This document shows positions 12,487 to 19,160 of a stretch of 19,160 bases of DNA, piece after piece. Position 1 is the first letter of the stretch. Every line of letters begins with the position of its first letter. The notes under the pieces were generated by a model that was not told the DNA's origin, made no database searches, and worked only from the letters and a program-made list of their open reading frames with translations. The stretch is from Geodermatophilaceae bacterium (GTDB lineage Bacteria; Actinomycetota; Actinomycetes; Mycobacteriales; Geodermatophilaceae): NCBI GenBank assembly GCA_013812385.1, contig JACCTM010000188.1, positions 1 through 19,160 on the forward strand. The letters are read 5' to 3'. Both the position numbers and the translations under genes were made by a program.

Positions 12487-13452
12487 CTAGTTCAGGCTCG
12501 GCACGGCTGCAGCGCGGAGCAGGTCGGCGAGCACGGTGCCCAGGTCCAGGCCGGCCGCGCTCACCGACATCGGCAGCATCGAAGTATCGGTCATTCCGGG
12601 GGACACGTTGACCTCGAGGAAATACACCTGCCCGCCCGGAGCGACGATCGCATCGGTACGAGAGAGCCCGGACAGTTCCAGGGTCCGGTGCACGGTCAGC
12701 GCGACCTCGGCCGCCCGCGCCGCAACGGCCGCCTCGAGCCTGGCCGGAGTGAAGTACTCGGTCATCCCCGGGGTGTAACGCGCGGCATAGTCGAAGACGC
12801 CGGACTGCGGAACGATCTCCACTGCGGGCAGGGCGCTCGGTCCGTCAGGCCGATCGATCACCGACACCGCGATCTCGGTGCCGCTGATGAACTGCTCGAT
12901 AAGAACAGTGTCAGCGTATGCGAACGCGCCGATCATGGCCTCCGGAAGTTCTTGTACAGTAACGACTTTCACCGCGCCTAAGGCAGATCCGCCCTGCGCG
13001 GGCTTGAGCATCAAGGGCAGCCCCAGCCGGGAGAGCACGAGGTCGAGGACCGCACCGGCACCCAACTCACGGTAGGTGGAGTGCGGAAGGGCAACCCACT
13101 CCGGTGTCACGATCCCGGCAGTCGCCATCCGCGCCTTGGCCCCCGGCTTGTCCCAGGCCAGCCGGCTGGCTGTCGAACTGCTGCCGACGTACGGAATGCC
13201 TGCCAGTTCCAGCACCGAACGCAACGAACCGTCCTCGCCGGAGGCGCCGTGCAATGCGACGAACACTGCGTCGCAGGGATGTTCGGCCAGGACCGGCAGG
13301 AGCCGTGCGTCGGCGTCGAGAACTTCCACGTCGAGTCCGGCCTGGCGCAGGGCGGCGCTGACTCGGCGACCACTGCGCATCGAGACCTCCCGCTCGAATG
13401 CCAAGCCTCCGGCCAGGACGACGGCCCGCAGGATCTCGGAGGCGTTGCTCAT
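12487..13452 (-). CDS. ddl: D-alanine--D-alanine ligase family protein
   Basis: Ddl joins two D-alanines using ATP for the peptidoglycan stem. The 321-aa ATP-grasp protein keeps the core motifs: AGGLAFEREVSMRSG (Glu20), LHGASGEDG (68-75), GSSSTASRLAWDKPGAKARM, LMLKPAQGGSALGAVKV (Lys150), AVEIVP, SRTDAIV (Arg265) and FLEVNVSPGMTDTSMLP (Glu280, Asn282, Ser291). It is somewhat shorter than usual (about 340-370 aa). In the omega loop it reads GVFDYAARY, so Phe220 appears where Escherichia coli DdlB has Tyr216, a specificity residue. Its ATG overlaps the aminotransferase stop by 4 nt (ATGA). It may be a second, specialised Ddl; a canonical copy elsewhere cannot be excluded or shown. Confidence 0.87.
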   Translation of the reverse strand: MSNASEILRAVVLAGGLAFEREVSMRSGRRVSAALRQAGLDVEVLDADARLLPVLAEHPCDAVFVALHGASGEDGSLRSVLELAGIPYVGSSSTASRLAWDKPGAKARMATAGIVTPEWVALPHSTYRELGAGAVLDLVLSRLGLPLMLKPAQGGSALGAVKVVTVQELPEAMIGAFAYADTVLIEQFISGTEIAVSVIDRPDGPSALPAVEIVPQSGVFDYAARYTPGMTEYFTPARLEAAVAARAAEVALTVHRTLELSGLSRTDAIVAPGGQVYFLEVNVSPGMTDTSMLPMSVSAAGLDLGTVLADLLRAAAVPSLN

Positions 13453-14828
13453 CGGGCGTCGGCGGTGGGGGTGTTCCCGCCCGCCCGGGGCTCGACTGCT
13501 GCACTGCGGGCGGACGGCGAACCAGCGCCCCCGTGAGACCCCGAAACGGCACCATGCAACGTAGCCGGATCGATGCCACCGAAGGTCTCCCGGAGCTCGA
13601 GTTCGGACTCGATGACGGTGGCCAGGCGACGCACTCCCTCGCGGATCCGGTCCGGCACCGGATAGCAGTAGGACAGCCGCAGGAATCGCTGCCCGGAGCC
13701 GTCGGCGTAGAAACCGACCCCGGGGACGTAGGCGACTCGGGCGGCGATGGCGCGGGGCTGCATCACCTTGGCGTCCAGCCCCTTTGGCAGCTGGAGCCAG
13801 ACATAGAAACCACCGTCCGGCTTCGTCCAGGTCACCCCGTCGGGCATCAGCGCGGTCAGCGAGTCGAGGGTGGCGTCGCGCCGGTCGCGATAGAGCTCGC
13901 AGAAGACCTTGATCTGTTGTTCCCACGGCTGGGTGTCGAGGTAGCGGGCAACCGCGTACTGAGTGAGCGAGGGCGGGCACAGGATCTGCGCCTCGCTGGC
14001 CAGGACCAACTTCTCGCGTACAGCGACCGGGGCGTACACCCAGCCGACGCGCAGACCCGGGGAGAACGTCTTCGAGAACGAGCCGAGGTAGATCACCCGC
14101 TCGGCGGATCGTGCTCGTAAGGCGGGCAACGGCTCTCGATCGAAGCCGAGCAGCCCGTAGGGGTTGTCCTCGATGATGAGCAGGTCGAACTCTTCGGCGA
14201 GGGCGAGGATCTGTTCGCGCCGCTCGACCGGCAACGTGACGCCGGCGGGGTTGTGGAAGTTGGGCACGGTGTAGAGGAACTTCGCCCGCCGCCCCTGCGC
14301 CCGCAGGGCCATCAGGGCTTCGCGCAGCGCCTGCGGGATCAGCCCGTCAGCGTCCATCTCGACGTGGCGTACCTCGGCCTGGGAGGCCTGAAAGACGCCG
14401 AGCGCGCCGACGTAGGACGGGGCTTCGGCCAGCACGATGTCACCGGGGTCGCAGAACACCCGGGTGACCAGATCCAGACCCTGCTGCGAACCGACGGTGA
14501 CCACGACGTTGTCCGGCGATGCCGCGGGGTCCTCGCCGACCCCGATCCCCTCCAGGGCCATCACGTCGCAGATCCGTTCGCGCAACCGCGGGTCGCCCTG
14601 TCCGGAGCCGTACTGCAGGGCCGCCGCCCCATGCCCGCTGACCAGGTCGCCGATCATCGAGCCGACGGCATCCAGCGGCAGTGCGGTGACCGCGGGCATC
14701 CCACCGGCCAGGGAGACGACCTCCGGTCGGCTGACGACAGCGAACAGGGCTCGGATCTCCGACGCGGTCATGCCGTGGGTACGGGCGGCGTAGCGGTCTG
14801 AGTACGGATCGAGCCTGGTGCCGGACAC
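13449..14828 (-). CDS. PLP-dependent aminotransferase, class I/II (LysN/aminoadipate type)
   Basis: The 459-aa protein is a fold-type I aminotransferase. It has the N-terminal signature EVVSLAGGMPAVTALPLDAV, the GSQQGLDLVTRVFCDPGD and EAPSYVGALGVFQ segments, PNFHNPAGVTLP, IIEDNPYGLLGFD, and the PLP lysine Lys253 in GSFSKTFSPGLRVGW. This subgroup includes 2-aminoadipate and broad-specificity aminotransferases; the amino acid used cannot be read from sequence. The last 45 residues are a low-complexity Gly/Ala/Ser tail. The start GTG (14828) lies 7 nt after a TACACT -10, with no ribosome binding site, so the mRNA may be leaderless. It overlaps ddl by 4 nt, implying a joint role, perhaps amino-acid supply for the cell wall. 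Confidence 0.88.
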   Translation of the reverse strand: MSGTRLDPYSDRYAARTHGMTASEIRALFAVVSRPEVVSLAGGMPAVTALPLDAVGSMIGDLVSGHGAAALQYGSGQGDPRLRERICDVMALEGIGVGEDPAASPDNVVVTVGSQQGLDLVTRVFCDPGDIVLAEAPSYVGALGVFQASQAEVRHVEMDADGLIPQALREALMALRAQGRRAKFLYTVPNFHNPAGVTLPVERREQILALAEEFDLLIIEDNPYGLLGFDREPLPALRARSAERVIYLGSFSKTFSPGLRVGWVYAPVAVREKLVLASEAQILCPPSLTQYAVARYLDTQPWEQQIKVFCELYRDRRDATLDSLTALMPDGVTWTKPDGGFYVWLQLPKGLDAKVMQPRAIAARVAYVPGVGFYADGSGQRFLRLSYCYPVPDRIREGVRRLATVIESELELRETFGGIDPATLHGAVSGSHGGAGSPSARSAAVEPRAGGNTPTADAR

Positions 14829-14835
14829 CCAACAA

Positions 14836-14841
14836 AGTGTA
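14836..14841 (-). promoter_or_regulatory. Predicted -10 element of the aminotransferase-ddl operon
   Basis: TACACT on the reverse strand (14841-14836) matches TANNNT and ends 7 nt before the GTG start codon, the spacing of a leaderless transcript. No clear -35 is seen 17-18 bp upstream. Confidence 0.4.
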
Positions 14842-14890
14842 CGGATCGTCCAGCGCGTCGGCCGCTTCCGTGCTGATGCCCGGCATCCCC

Positions 14891-14945
14891 GTGATCATGA
14901 GCGCCCTGGGTGCAGTGTCGCTAGACCGGGGGCGCTCACGATCTT
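14891..14945. repeat. 55-bp palindromic repeat, copy A
   Basis: Starting GTGATCATGAGCGCC and ending GGCGCTCACGATCTT, the element is an imperfect inverted repeat with a variable centre. An ungapped alignment with copy B (15543-15597) gives 42 of 55 identities by my count, nearly all differences lying in the centre. It lies in the 172-bp gap between the divergent aminotransferase and GNAT genes, on the left of GNAT. Confidence 0.8.
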
Positions 14946-15000
14946 CGCGCGGGCCGTGGGGCGCGTCTGGCCACAACGGCCGATCTGTCAGGCTCGCGGG

Positions 15001-15546
15001 ATGGACGTCCGGGTGTGCGCGGCAGAGGACCTCGCCCGGTTGCGCGCGCAGTGGCCGACTCCGGGTAGCGATGTCCACGGTGCGCATGTCGCCGCCCAGC
15101 AACGCGGGTCCGCTAGCTATCTCGTCGCCTGGCGCGGCCCTATGCCGCTGGGGTCGGCGATGGTGAACTGGGATGGCTGCGTGGGCGCCAACGCGAGGTC
15201 GACCTATCCAGGGTGTGTCGAGATCCACCATCTCCAGGTTCGATCCGAGCAGCGTGGTCGCGGAGTCGGTGCTGAGTTGATCACCGTGGCCGAGGAGCTG
15301 ATCCGTTCGCGCGGCCATACTCGGGCTTGCCTCGGCGTGGCTGCGGAGAACCCAGGTGCGGCAAGGCTCTACCGCCGGCTCGGGTACCGACCGACCGGCG
15401 TACGGGACCTGACCGCCTATACCTGGATCGACGAGGACGGGGTGGCCCACGACGAGATCGAGGACGACGAGCTGCTGGTCAAGTGCCTCGACGCTCAGCG
15501 CCCTGCAGGGTTGTCAGCATGGCGGGCAGCACTGCCGGATCCGTGA
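15001..15546 (+). CDS. GNAT-family N-acetyltransferase
   Basis: The 181-aa protein transfers an acetyl group from acetyl-CoA to an amine of unknown identity. The CoA-binding motif A is clear: IHHLQVRSEQRGRGVGAELI, with the pyrophosphate loop Gln84-Arg-Gly-Arg-Gly-Val-Gly90. Motif B follows as ENPGAARLYRRLGYRPTG. The frame is open for 61 further codons upstream, but that part crosses the repeat element and the aminotransferase start, so ATG at 15001 is chosen. No clear ribosome binding site is seen. The gene is alone on the + strand, between a divergent aminotransferase and a convergent helicase, and is flanked on both sides by copies of the same palindromic repeat. Confidence 0.88.
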   Translation: MDVRVCAAEDLARLRAQWPTPGSDVHGAHVAAQQRGSASYLVAWRGPMPLGSAMVNWDGCVGANARSTYPGCVEIHHLQVRSEQRGRGVGAELITVAEELIRSRGHTRACLGVAAENPGAARLYRRLGYRPTGVRDLTAYTWIDEDGVAHDEIEDDELLVKCLDAQRPAGLSAWRAALPDP

Positions 15547-15597
15547 TCGTGAGCGCCCTGGATGCAGCTGGACTGCACCGCTAGCGCTCATGATCTT
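15543..15597. repeat. 55-bp palindromic repeat, copy B
   Basis: Starting GTGATCGTGAGCGCC and ending AGCGCTCATGATCTT, this is the same length as copy A and in the same orientation. It begins at the last codon of the GNAT gene (stop 15544-15546) and fills most of the gap to the convergent helicase gene. It may act as a bidirectional terminator. Confidence 0.8.
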
Positions 15598-15622
15598 GCT
15601 TGTCCGGATCTTGCTCGTCCGG
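15593..15622. repeat. Two tandem 15-bp units after copy B
   Basis: ATCTTGCTTGTCCGG (15593-15607) and ATCTTGCTCGTCCGG (15608-15622) differ at one base; a partial third unit, ATCTCG, follows. The first unit overlaps the last five bases of copy B. Confidence 0.7.
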
Positions 15623-15629
15623 ATCTCGT

Positions 15630-17894
15630 CTACCTCGACGACGCGAGCCCGGCCATGCCGTCCGGCAGGGGGTCGGCGTGCACCACGATCAACCGCTGGG
15701 TGGCTCTGGACAGGGCGACGTAGAGGTCGTGCTGGCCGCGATCGCGCTCGGCCACGATCGCCGCCGGTTCGACCACGATCACCGTGTCGAACTCCAGCCC
15801 CTTGGTGGTCCTGGCGGTCAGGACGACGGCGGGAGTGTCCAAGCTGGCCCGGCCGGACGTCGAGGCTTCCGGCAGCGCCAGGCTGACCGCCGCCGCCACG
15901 TCGGGGAGGTGCGCGGCGGCAACGATGATCCCGACGGTTCCGCCCGATCCACCGGCGGCGAATGCGGCGGCCTGTTCGGCGGCCAACCGGGCCACTTCGG
16001 TGCCCAGCTCGGCTGGCTGCACCGATACGGCGAGCGGCTGCTCTCCGACGGAGCGGATTGCCGCGGGGGCTCGGGCCTGCGGGTCGGCGACCTGCAGCAC
16101 GTCAGCTGCGACGGCCATGATCTCGGACGGTGTCCGGTAGTTGACGGTGAGTTCGACCCGGCTCCAGTGCCCGTGCGCGTACGGGTCGAGGGCTTGGGCC
16201 CACGTCCGCAGGCTGGACGGCCCGCTGGCCTGAGCCAGGTCGCCGACGACGGTCATCGACCGGCTCGGGCAGCGGCGGGCCAGCATCCGCCAGGCCATCG
16301 GGGACAACTCCTGTGCCTCGTCGACGATGACATGCCCGTAGGCCCAGGCCTGATCGGTCTCGGCACGCTCGGCCGTGGTCTGCCGAGTCGGCGTGCCCCG
16401 ATATCGGGCGGCGACCACGGATGCATCGACCGGGACCATGAGGTCGAGTTCGTCGAGCATCGCCGCGGCGTACCCCTCCTCGGCCTCCTCCTCCGAGCGC
16501 CGGGCGACGGCGGCGGGATCGGCCGGAGTGATCGAGCCGAGTCGCTCGGCGAGCTCGTCCAGCAGCGGCATGTCCGCAGCAGTCCAGCCGTGCTGGGCCG
16601 GGCGGGACAGCAGTTTCTGCTCCGCGGGGGTCAGCCCGCCCGCGGCGCGGGCTCGTACCTGAGGGTCGGTGAGCAGGGACCGTACGACGTCCTCCGGAGC
16701 CAGCACCGGCCAGAACGCATCGAGGGCGGCGACGACGCGATCATGCTCGCGCACTTCGCTGACCAGGTCCTCACGCGCTGCGGAGTCGAGAACGTCCTGA
16801 TCCAGGGCACGGGCGACCTGTCTCACCAAGCCGTTGAGCAGCTCACGCAGGAACACCGCCCGTGCACGGTTGTGCGGGCGATGTGATCGACGGGCCCGCT
16901 CGCGGCAGCGCGCAACCTCGTTGCGGTCGATCTCCAGAGTCGTTCTGCCGTAGCGGACTTCGATGGTCTGCTCTGGCAAGGTTTGGTGCAGCCGGATGGC
17001 GCGACCGAGCACGTCGGCCATCCGCAGGTCGCCCTTGACCGCGGCCACGGGATCGGGCTCCTCGGCGGTGACCCGCGCCGGCCGGTAAAGCCCGGAGATC
17101 GTCGACAGCAGGACGCCGGACTCACCGAGGCTGGGCAGTACCCGCTCGATGTAGCGCAGGAAAACATCCCCCGGACCGACGACGAGCACGCCGCGGGAGG
17201 CCAACTGCCGCCGGTGTTCATAGAGGAGGTAGGCCGCCCGGTGCAGGGCGACGGCCGTTTTTCCGGTGCCCGGGCCGCCTTCGACGACGAGGACCCCGTC
17301 GAGGCCCGACCGGATCACCGCGTCCTGCTCGGCCTGGATGGTCGCCACGATGTCGCGCATGTGACCGGTCCGGCCGGCATTCAGGGCCGCGAGCAGCGCA
17401 CCCTCGCCGGCTAGGTGCCGCTGATCGGCCGCGCTGACCGCGCTCAGGTCGAGTACGTCGTCCTCGATGCCGAGCACGACCCGCTGCCGGGTACGGATGT
17501 GGCGGCGACGTACGACGCCCTGCGGCGCCCGCGGGGTGGCGGCATAGAACGGCCGCGCCGCCGGCGCGCGCCAATCGACCAGCAGCCGGTCGTAGGTGGG
17601 GCTGGCCACTCCGATCCGACCGATGTAGAGCTGCTCGTCGTCAGCGCGATCGATCCGGCCGAAACACAGGCCCTCCTCGATCCCGTCGAGTTGGGCGACC
17701 CGGTCCTCGAGCATGCTGGCCCGGCTGTCGCGTTCGGAGCGACCCTGATGGGTCAGGCCGGAGACCCGTTGCAGGCGTACGTCTGACAGGTCGCGTCGCG
17801 CCCGGACCCGTAACTCGTCGACACGCCGGTACAAGGCAGTGATGTAGGCCTGCTCGACGGCCAGCTCGTCACGGGTGCGGCCGGGTGGAGCCAC
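15630..17894 (-). CDS. helD: HelD-like UvrD-superfamily helicase (RNA polymerase recycling)
   Basis: The 754-aa protein fits the actinobacterial HelD family, which pries stalled or idle RNA polymerase off DNA using ATP. The N-terminal arm starts ELAVEQAYITALYRRVDELR and holds RSERDSRASMLEDRVAQLDG and EGLCFGRIDRADDE, typical of HelD and absent from UvrD/PcrA. SF1 motifs follow: Walker A VVEGGPGTGKTAVALHRAAY (Lys212), Walker B VIVDEAQELSP (Asp525, Glu526), VVGDLAQ, VNYRTPSEIM, LTARTTKGLEFDTVIV and LYVALSRATQRLIVVH. GTG at 17894 is the only start in the frame, which has a stop 15 codons upstream. The related rifamycin-resistance protein HelR cannot be excluded, but no rifamycin-associated element is seen upstream. 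It converges on GNAT. Confidence 0.87.
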   Translation of the reverse strand: MAPPGRTRDELAVEQAYITALYRRVDELRVRARRDLSDVRLQRVSGLTHQGRSERDSRASMLEDRVAQLDGIEEGLCFGRIDRADDEQLYIGRIGVASPTYDRLLVDWRAPAARPFYAATPRAPQGVVRRRHIRTRQRVVLGIEDDVLDLSAVSAADQRHLAGEGALLAALNAGRTGHMRDIVATIQAEQDAVIRSGLDGVLVVEGGPGTGKTAVALHRAAYLLYEHRRQLASRGVLVVGPGDVFLRYIERVLPSLGESGVLLSTISGLYRPARVTAEEPDPVAAVKGDLRMADVLGRAIRLHQTLPEQTIEVRYGRTTLEIDRNEVARCRERARRSHRPHNRARAVFLRELLNGLVRQVARALDQDVLDSAAREDLVSEVREHDRVVAALDAFWPVLAPEDVVRSLLTDPQVRARAAGGLTPAEQKLLSRPAQHGWTAADMPLLDELAERLGSITPADPAAVARRSEEEAEEGYAAAMLDELDLMVPVDASVVAARYRGTPTRQTTAERAETDQAWAYGHVIVDEAQELSPMAWRMLARRCPSRSMTVVGDLAQASGPSSLRTWAQALDPYAHGHWSRVELTVNYRTPSEIMAVAADVLQVADPQARAPAAIRSVGEQPLAVSVQPAELGTEVARLAAEQAAAFAAGGSGGTVGIIVAAAHLPDVAAAVSLALPEASTSGRASLDTPAVVLTARTTKGLEFDTVIVVEPAAIVAERDRGQHDLYVALSRATQRLIVVHADPLPDGMAGLASSR

Positions 17895-17946
17895 CGCAGA
17901 ACCCGGGCTCGCGCGTACGTCGTCGATGGTGGCTGCTCACTTCCTG

Positions 17947-17963
17947 GTCACCATGGTGGTGAC
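17947..17963. promoter_or_regulatory. Inverted repeat in the helD upstream gap
   Basis: GTCACC (17947-17952) and GGTGAC (17958-17963) are perfect 6-bp arms around a 5-bp spacer. They lie 53 bp upstream of the helD start. A TAGGAT further upstream on the reverse strand could be the helD -10. The rest of the gap (17895-18065) shows no gene. Confidence 0.35.
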
Positions 17964-18065
17964 GGCTCGCGAGGCGGTTCTCCATCCTACGAACTGCGCA
18001 TTCGGCCACGTCGGAGGGCTCCCAGTCGCTTCGGCGGCGCTGGCGGACGAACGGCACGGACGAAC

Positions 18066-19160
18066 TCAGCGGCGCAGGGACTGGACTTCCAGGGCGCCGG
18101 TCGCGTAATCCTCGGCCTCGGGCAGGTAGAGCCGCTGGATCGAGGCCAACACAGCCTGCGCGATCGTGCTACGGAACCGGGCGTCGAGCAGCATCCGCCG
18201 GTCGACCGGGTGCGACAGGTAGCCGCAGTCCAGCCGGACCGCCGGCATCCGCGTGAGCCGCAGCAGATCCCAGGACTTGGCGTGCGTGCCGCAGTCGAGC
18301 AACGCGGTCCTCGAGACCACCTCCCGGCACAGCATTCCGGCCAGGTTCTCGCCCACCGACGAGCCTGGACCGGAGCCTGACCCGGTGCCGAAGTAGTACG
18401 TCGCGACGCCACGGGCGTGGGTCGAGGGATGGGACTCGACGTGCAGCGTCAGCAGCAGGTCCGCGTCGGTGGAGTTGGCCAGGGCGGCCCGCTCCGTCGT
18501 GGTCGGATTGCCGCGTCGGCCGCGCGTCAGATAGGCCGTGCCCCCGGCCGCAGCCAACTGACCCTCGATCCGGGAAGCGATGTCCCAGGTGAGATCGGAT
18601 TCCGTGGTCTCCCCGAGCACATGGCCCTTGTCCGGCCCGCCGTGCCCCGGATCGATGACCACGCGCTTGCCGAACAGGTGCGGTCCCGCGGTGACCAGGG
18701 CAGCTTCCTGCCGCAGCAGCTGAGGGCGTCCCCCACTGACGCCCCGGCTGAGCTGGTGCAGGGCGCGGATGGTCGCCGGGCCGCAGGTGCCGTCGGCGAT
18801 CAGGCCGTAGTCGGCCTGGAAGCTGCGCAACGCCCGCGCCGTGGCCACCCCGAAGATCGCATCCGGCTTGCCGGCGTCGTACCCGAGCCCGATCAGGCGC
18901 TCCTGCAGAGTCATCACGTCGTCGCCGTGCAGCGGCCGGTTGACCGAGTGCTGCAGCAGGCGGTCCCCGAAGCGCCAACGGGCCGAGGTCATCGCGTCGT
19001 AGGTCTCCCGTCCCACGATGCCGTCGACCGACAGGCCGCGTACCTGCTGGAAATGCCGTACGGCGAGTTCGACAGCGCCGTCGTACTCAGCACTGTCGAT
19101 ATCCGTGGGTGCGCGATGGCCAGCCTCGCGGAGCAAGCTGAGTTGGGTGAGGATCTCGCG
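18066..19160 (-). CDS. cwlM: CwlM-like N-acetylmuramoyl-L-alanine amidase (5' end outside the window)
   Basis: The visible 364 residues contain two peptidoglycan-binding type 1 repeats (DGAVELAVRHFQQVRGLSVD; DVMTLQERLIGLGYDAGKPD) and then an Amidase_3 domain. In the latter, the Zn-ligand regions are seen: VVIDPGHGGPDKG (His), TESDLTWDIASRIEGQL (Glu) and LLLTLHVESHPS (His). The catalytic Glu of the usual vEtGF motif appears as Asp in AVRLDCGYLSHP (codon at 18228-18230). In mycobacteria the homologous CwlM, located near parB and trx, lacks hydrolase activity and regulates MurA after phosphorylation by PknB. The frame stays open to the right edge (REILTQLSLLREAGH), so the start is not visible. 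Confidence 0.87.
   Translation of the reverse strand, partial: REILTQLSLLREAGHRAPTDIDSAEYDGAVELAVRHFQQVRGLSVDGIVGRETYDAMTSARWRFGDRLLQHSVNRPLHGDDVMTLQERLIGLGYDAGKPDAIFGVATARALRSFQADYGLIADGTCGPATIRALHQLSRGVSGGRPQLLRQEAALVTAGPHLFGKRVVIDPGHGGPDKGHVLGETTESDLTWDIASRIEGQLAAAGGTAYLTRGRRGNPTTTERAALANSTDADLLLTLHVESHPSTHARGVATYYFGTGSGSGPGSSVGENLAGMLCREVVSRTALLDCGTHAKSWDLLRLTRMPAVRLDCGYLSHPVDRRMLLDARFRSTIAQAVLASIQRLYLPEAEDYATGALEVQSLRR

Noticed and set aside
14440..15450. A 336-aa reverse-strand frame across the aminotransferase start and the GNAT gene
   Set aside because: It overlaps two well-supported genes in other frames and has no family features.
17895..18065. Rifamycin-associated element that would mark the helicase as HelR
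   Set aside because: I see no long GGGGCTTGCGG-type inverted repeat upstream; the only repeat is a short GTCACC/GGTGAC pair.
1..19160. CRISPR arrays, tRNA or rRNA genes, insertion sequences, phage genes
   Set aside because: No regularly spaced repeats, no tRNA cloverleaf or rRNA motif and no transposase or integrase reading frame were found by eye.

Overview
This window is the dnaA-proximal side of an actinobacterial chromosomal replication origin. High GC content, frequent GTG/TTG starts, DnaA boxes of the form TTGTCCACA, parS sites built on GTTTCACGTGAAAC, a YidC without a large extracytoplasmic domain, and the order dnaA (divergent) / rpmH-rnpA-yidD-yidC-jag-rsmG-parA-parB / cwlM-like amidase all point to Actinomycetota. 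I cannot name a genus from sequence alone. No rRNA, tRNA, CRISPR array, transposase or phage gene is visible.

Layout. 1-479 (-): the N-terminal third of dnaA, cut by the window edge. 480-1008: a 529-bp divergent regulatory region with a DnaA box over the likely dnaA promoter, a perfect 16-bp palindrome in the dnaA leader, and two candidate rpmH promoters. The origin proper, if it lies between dnaA and dnaN as in most actinobacteria, is outside the window. 1009-7172 (+): the origin operon rpmH, rnpA, yidD, yidC, jag/khpB, rsmG, parA, parB. Most junctions overlap by 4-23 nt. Two parS sites sit at the rsmG/parA junction, one of them read in two coding frames. A strong hairpin terminator follows parB.

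7281-11515 (-): a helicase-free accessory block. An operon of an ArsR-type regulator, an MFS exporter and an SCO6745-family protein appears to be driven by a leaderless promoter with a palindromic operator. Upstream of it lie a two-gene unit: a 104-aa orphan and a protein resembling Cas4/AddB-type Fe-S PD-(D/E)XK nucleases that seems to have lost its catalytic residues. 11635-12384 (+): a TauE/SafE-family permease, convergent with the next unit across a 72-bp inverted-repeat element.

12487-14828 (-): a PLP aminotransferase and an overlapping D-Ala-D-Ala ligase-family gene. 15001-15546 (+): a GNAT acetyltransferase flanked on both sides by homologous 55-bp palindromic repeats. 15630-17894 (-): a HelD-type RNA polymerase-recycling helicase. 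18066-19160 (-): a CwlM-like amidase, 5' end outside the window.

How the genes work together. The left half couples replication initiation (DnaA), segregation (ParABS), tRNA and ribosome maturation (RnpA, RsmG, L34) and membrane-protein insertion (YidC, YidD, Jag). The right half adds cell-wall precursor functions (aminotransferase, Ddl, CwlM-like) and transcription recycling. The most interesting items are the probably inactivated Fe-S nuclease-like protein with its orphan partner, the repeats flanking the GNAT gene, a Ddl with Phe where the specificity-determining Tyr is expected, the dual-coded parS, and the leaderless, operator-controlled ArsR promoter.
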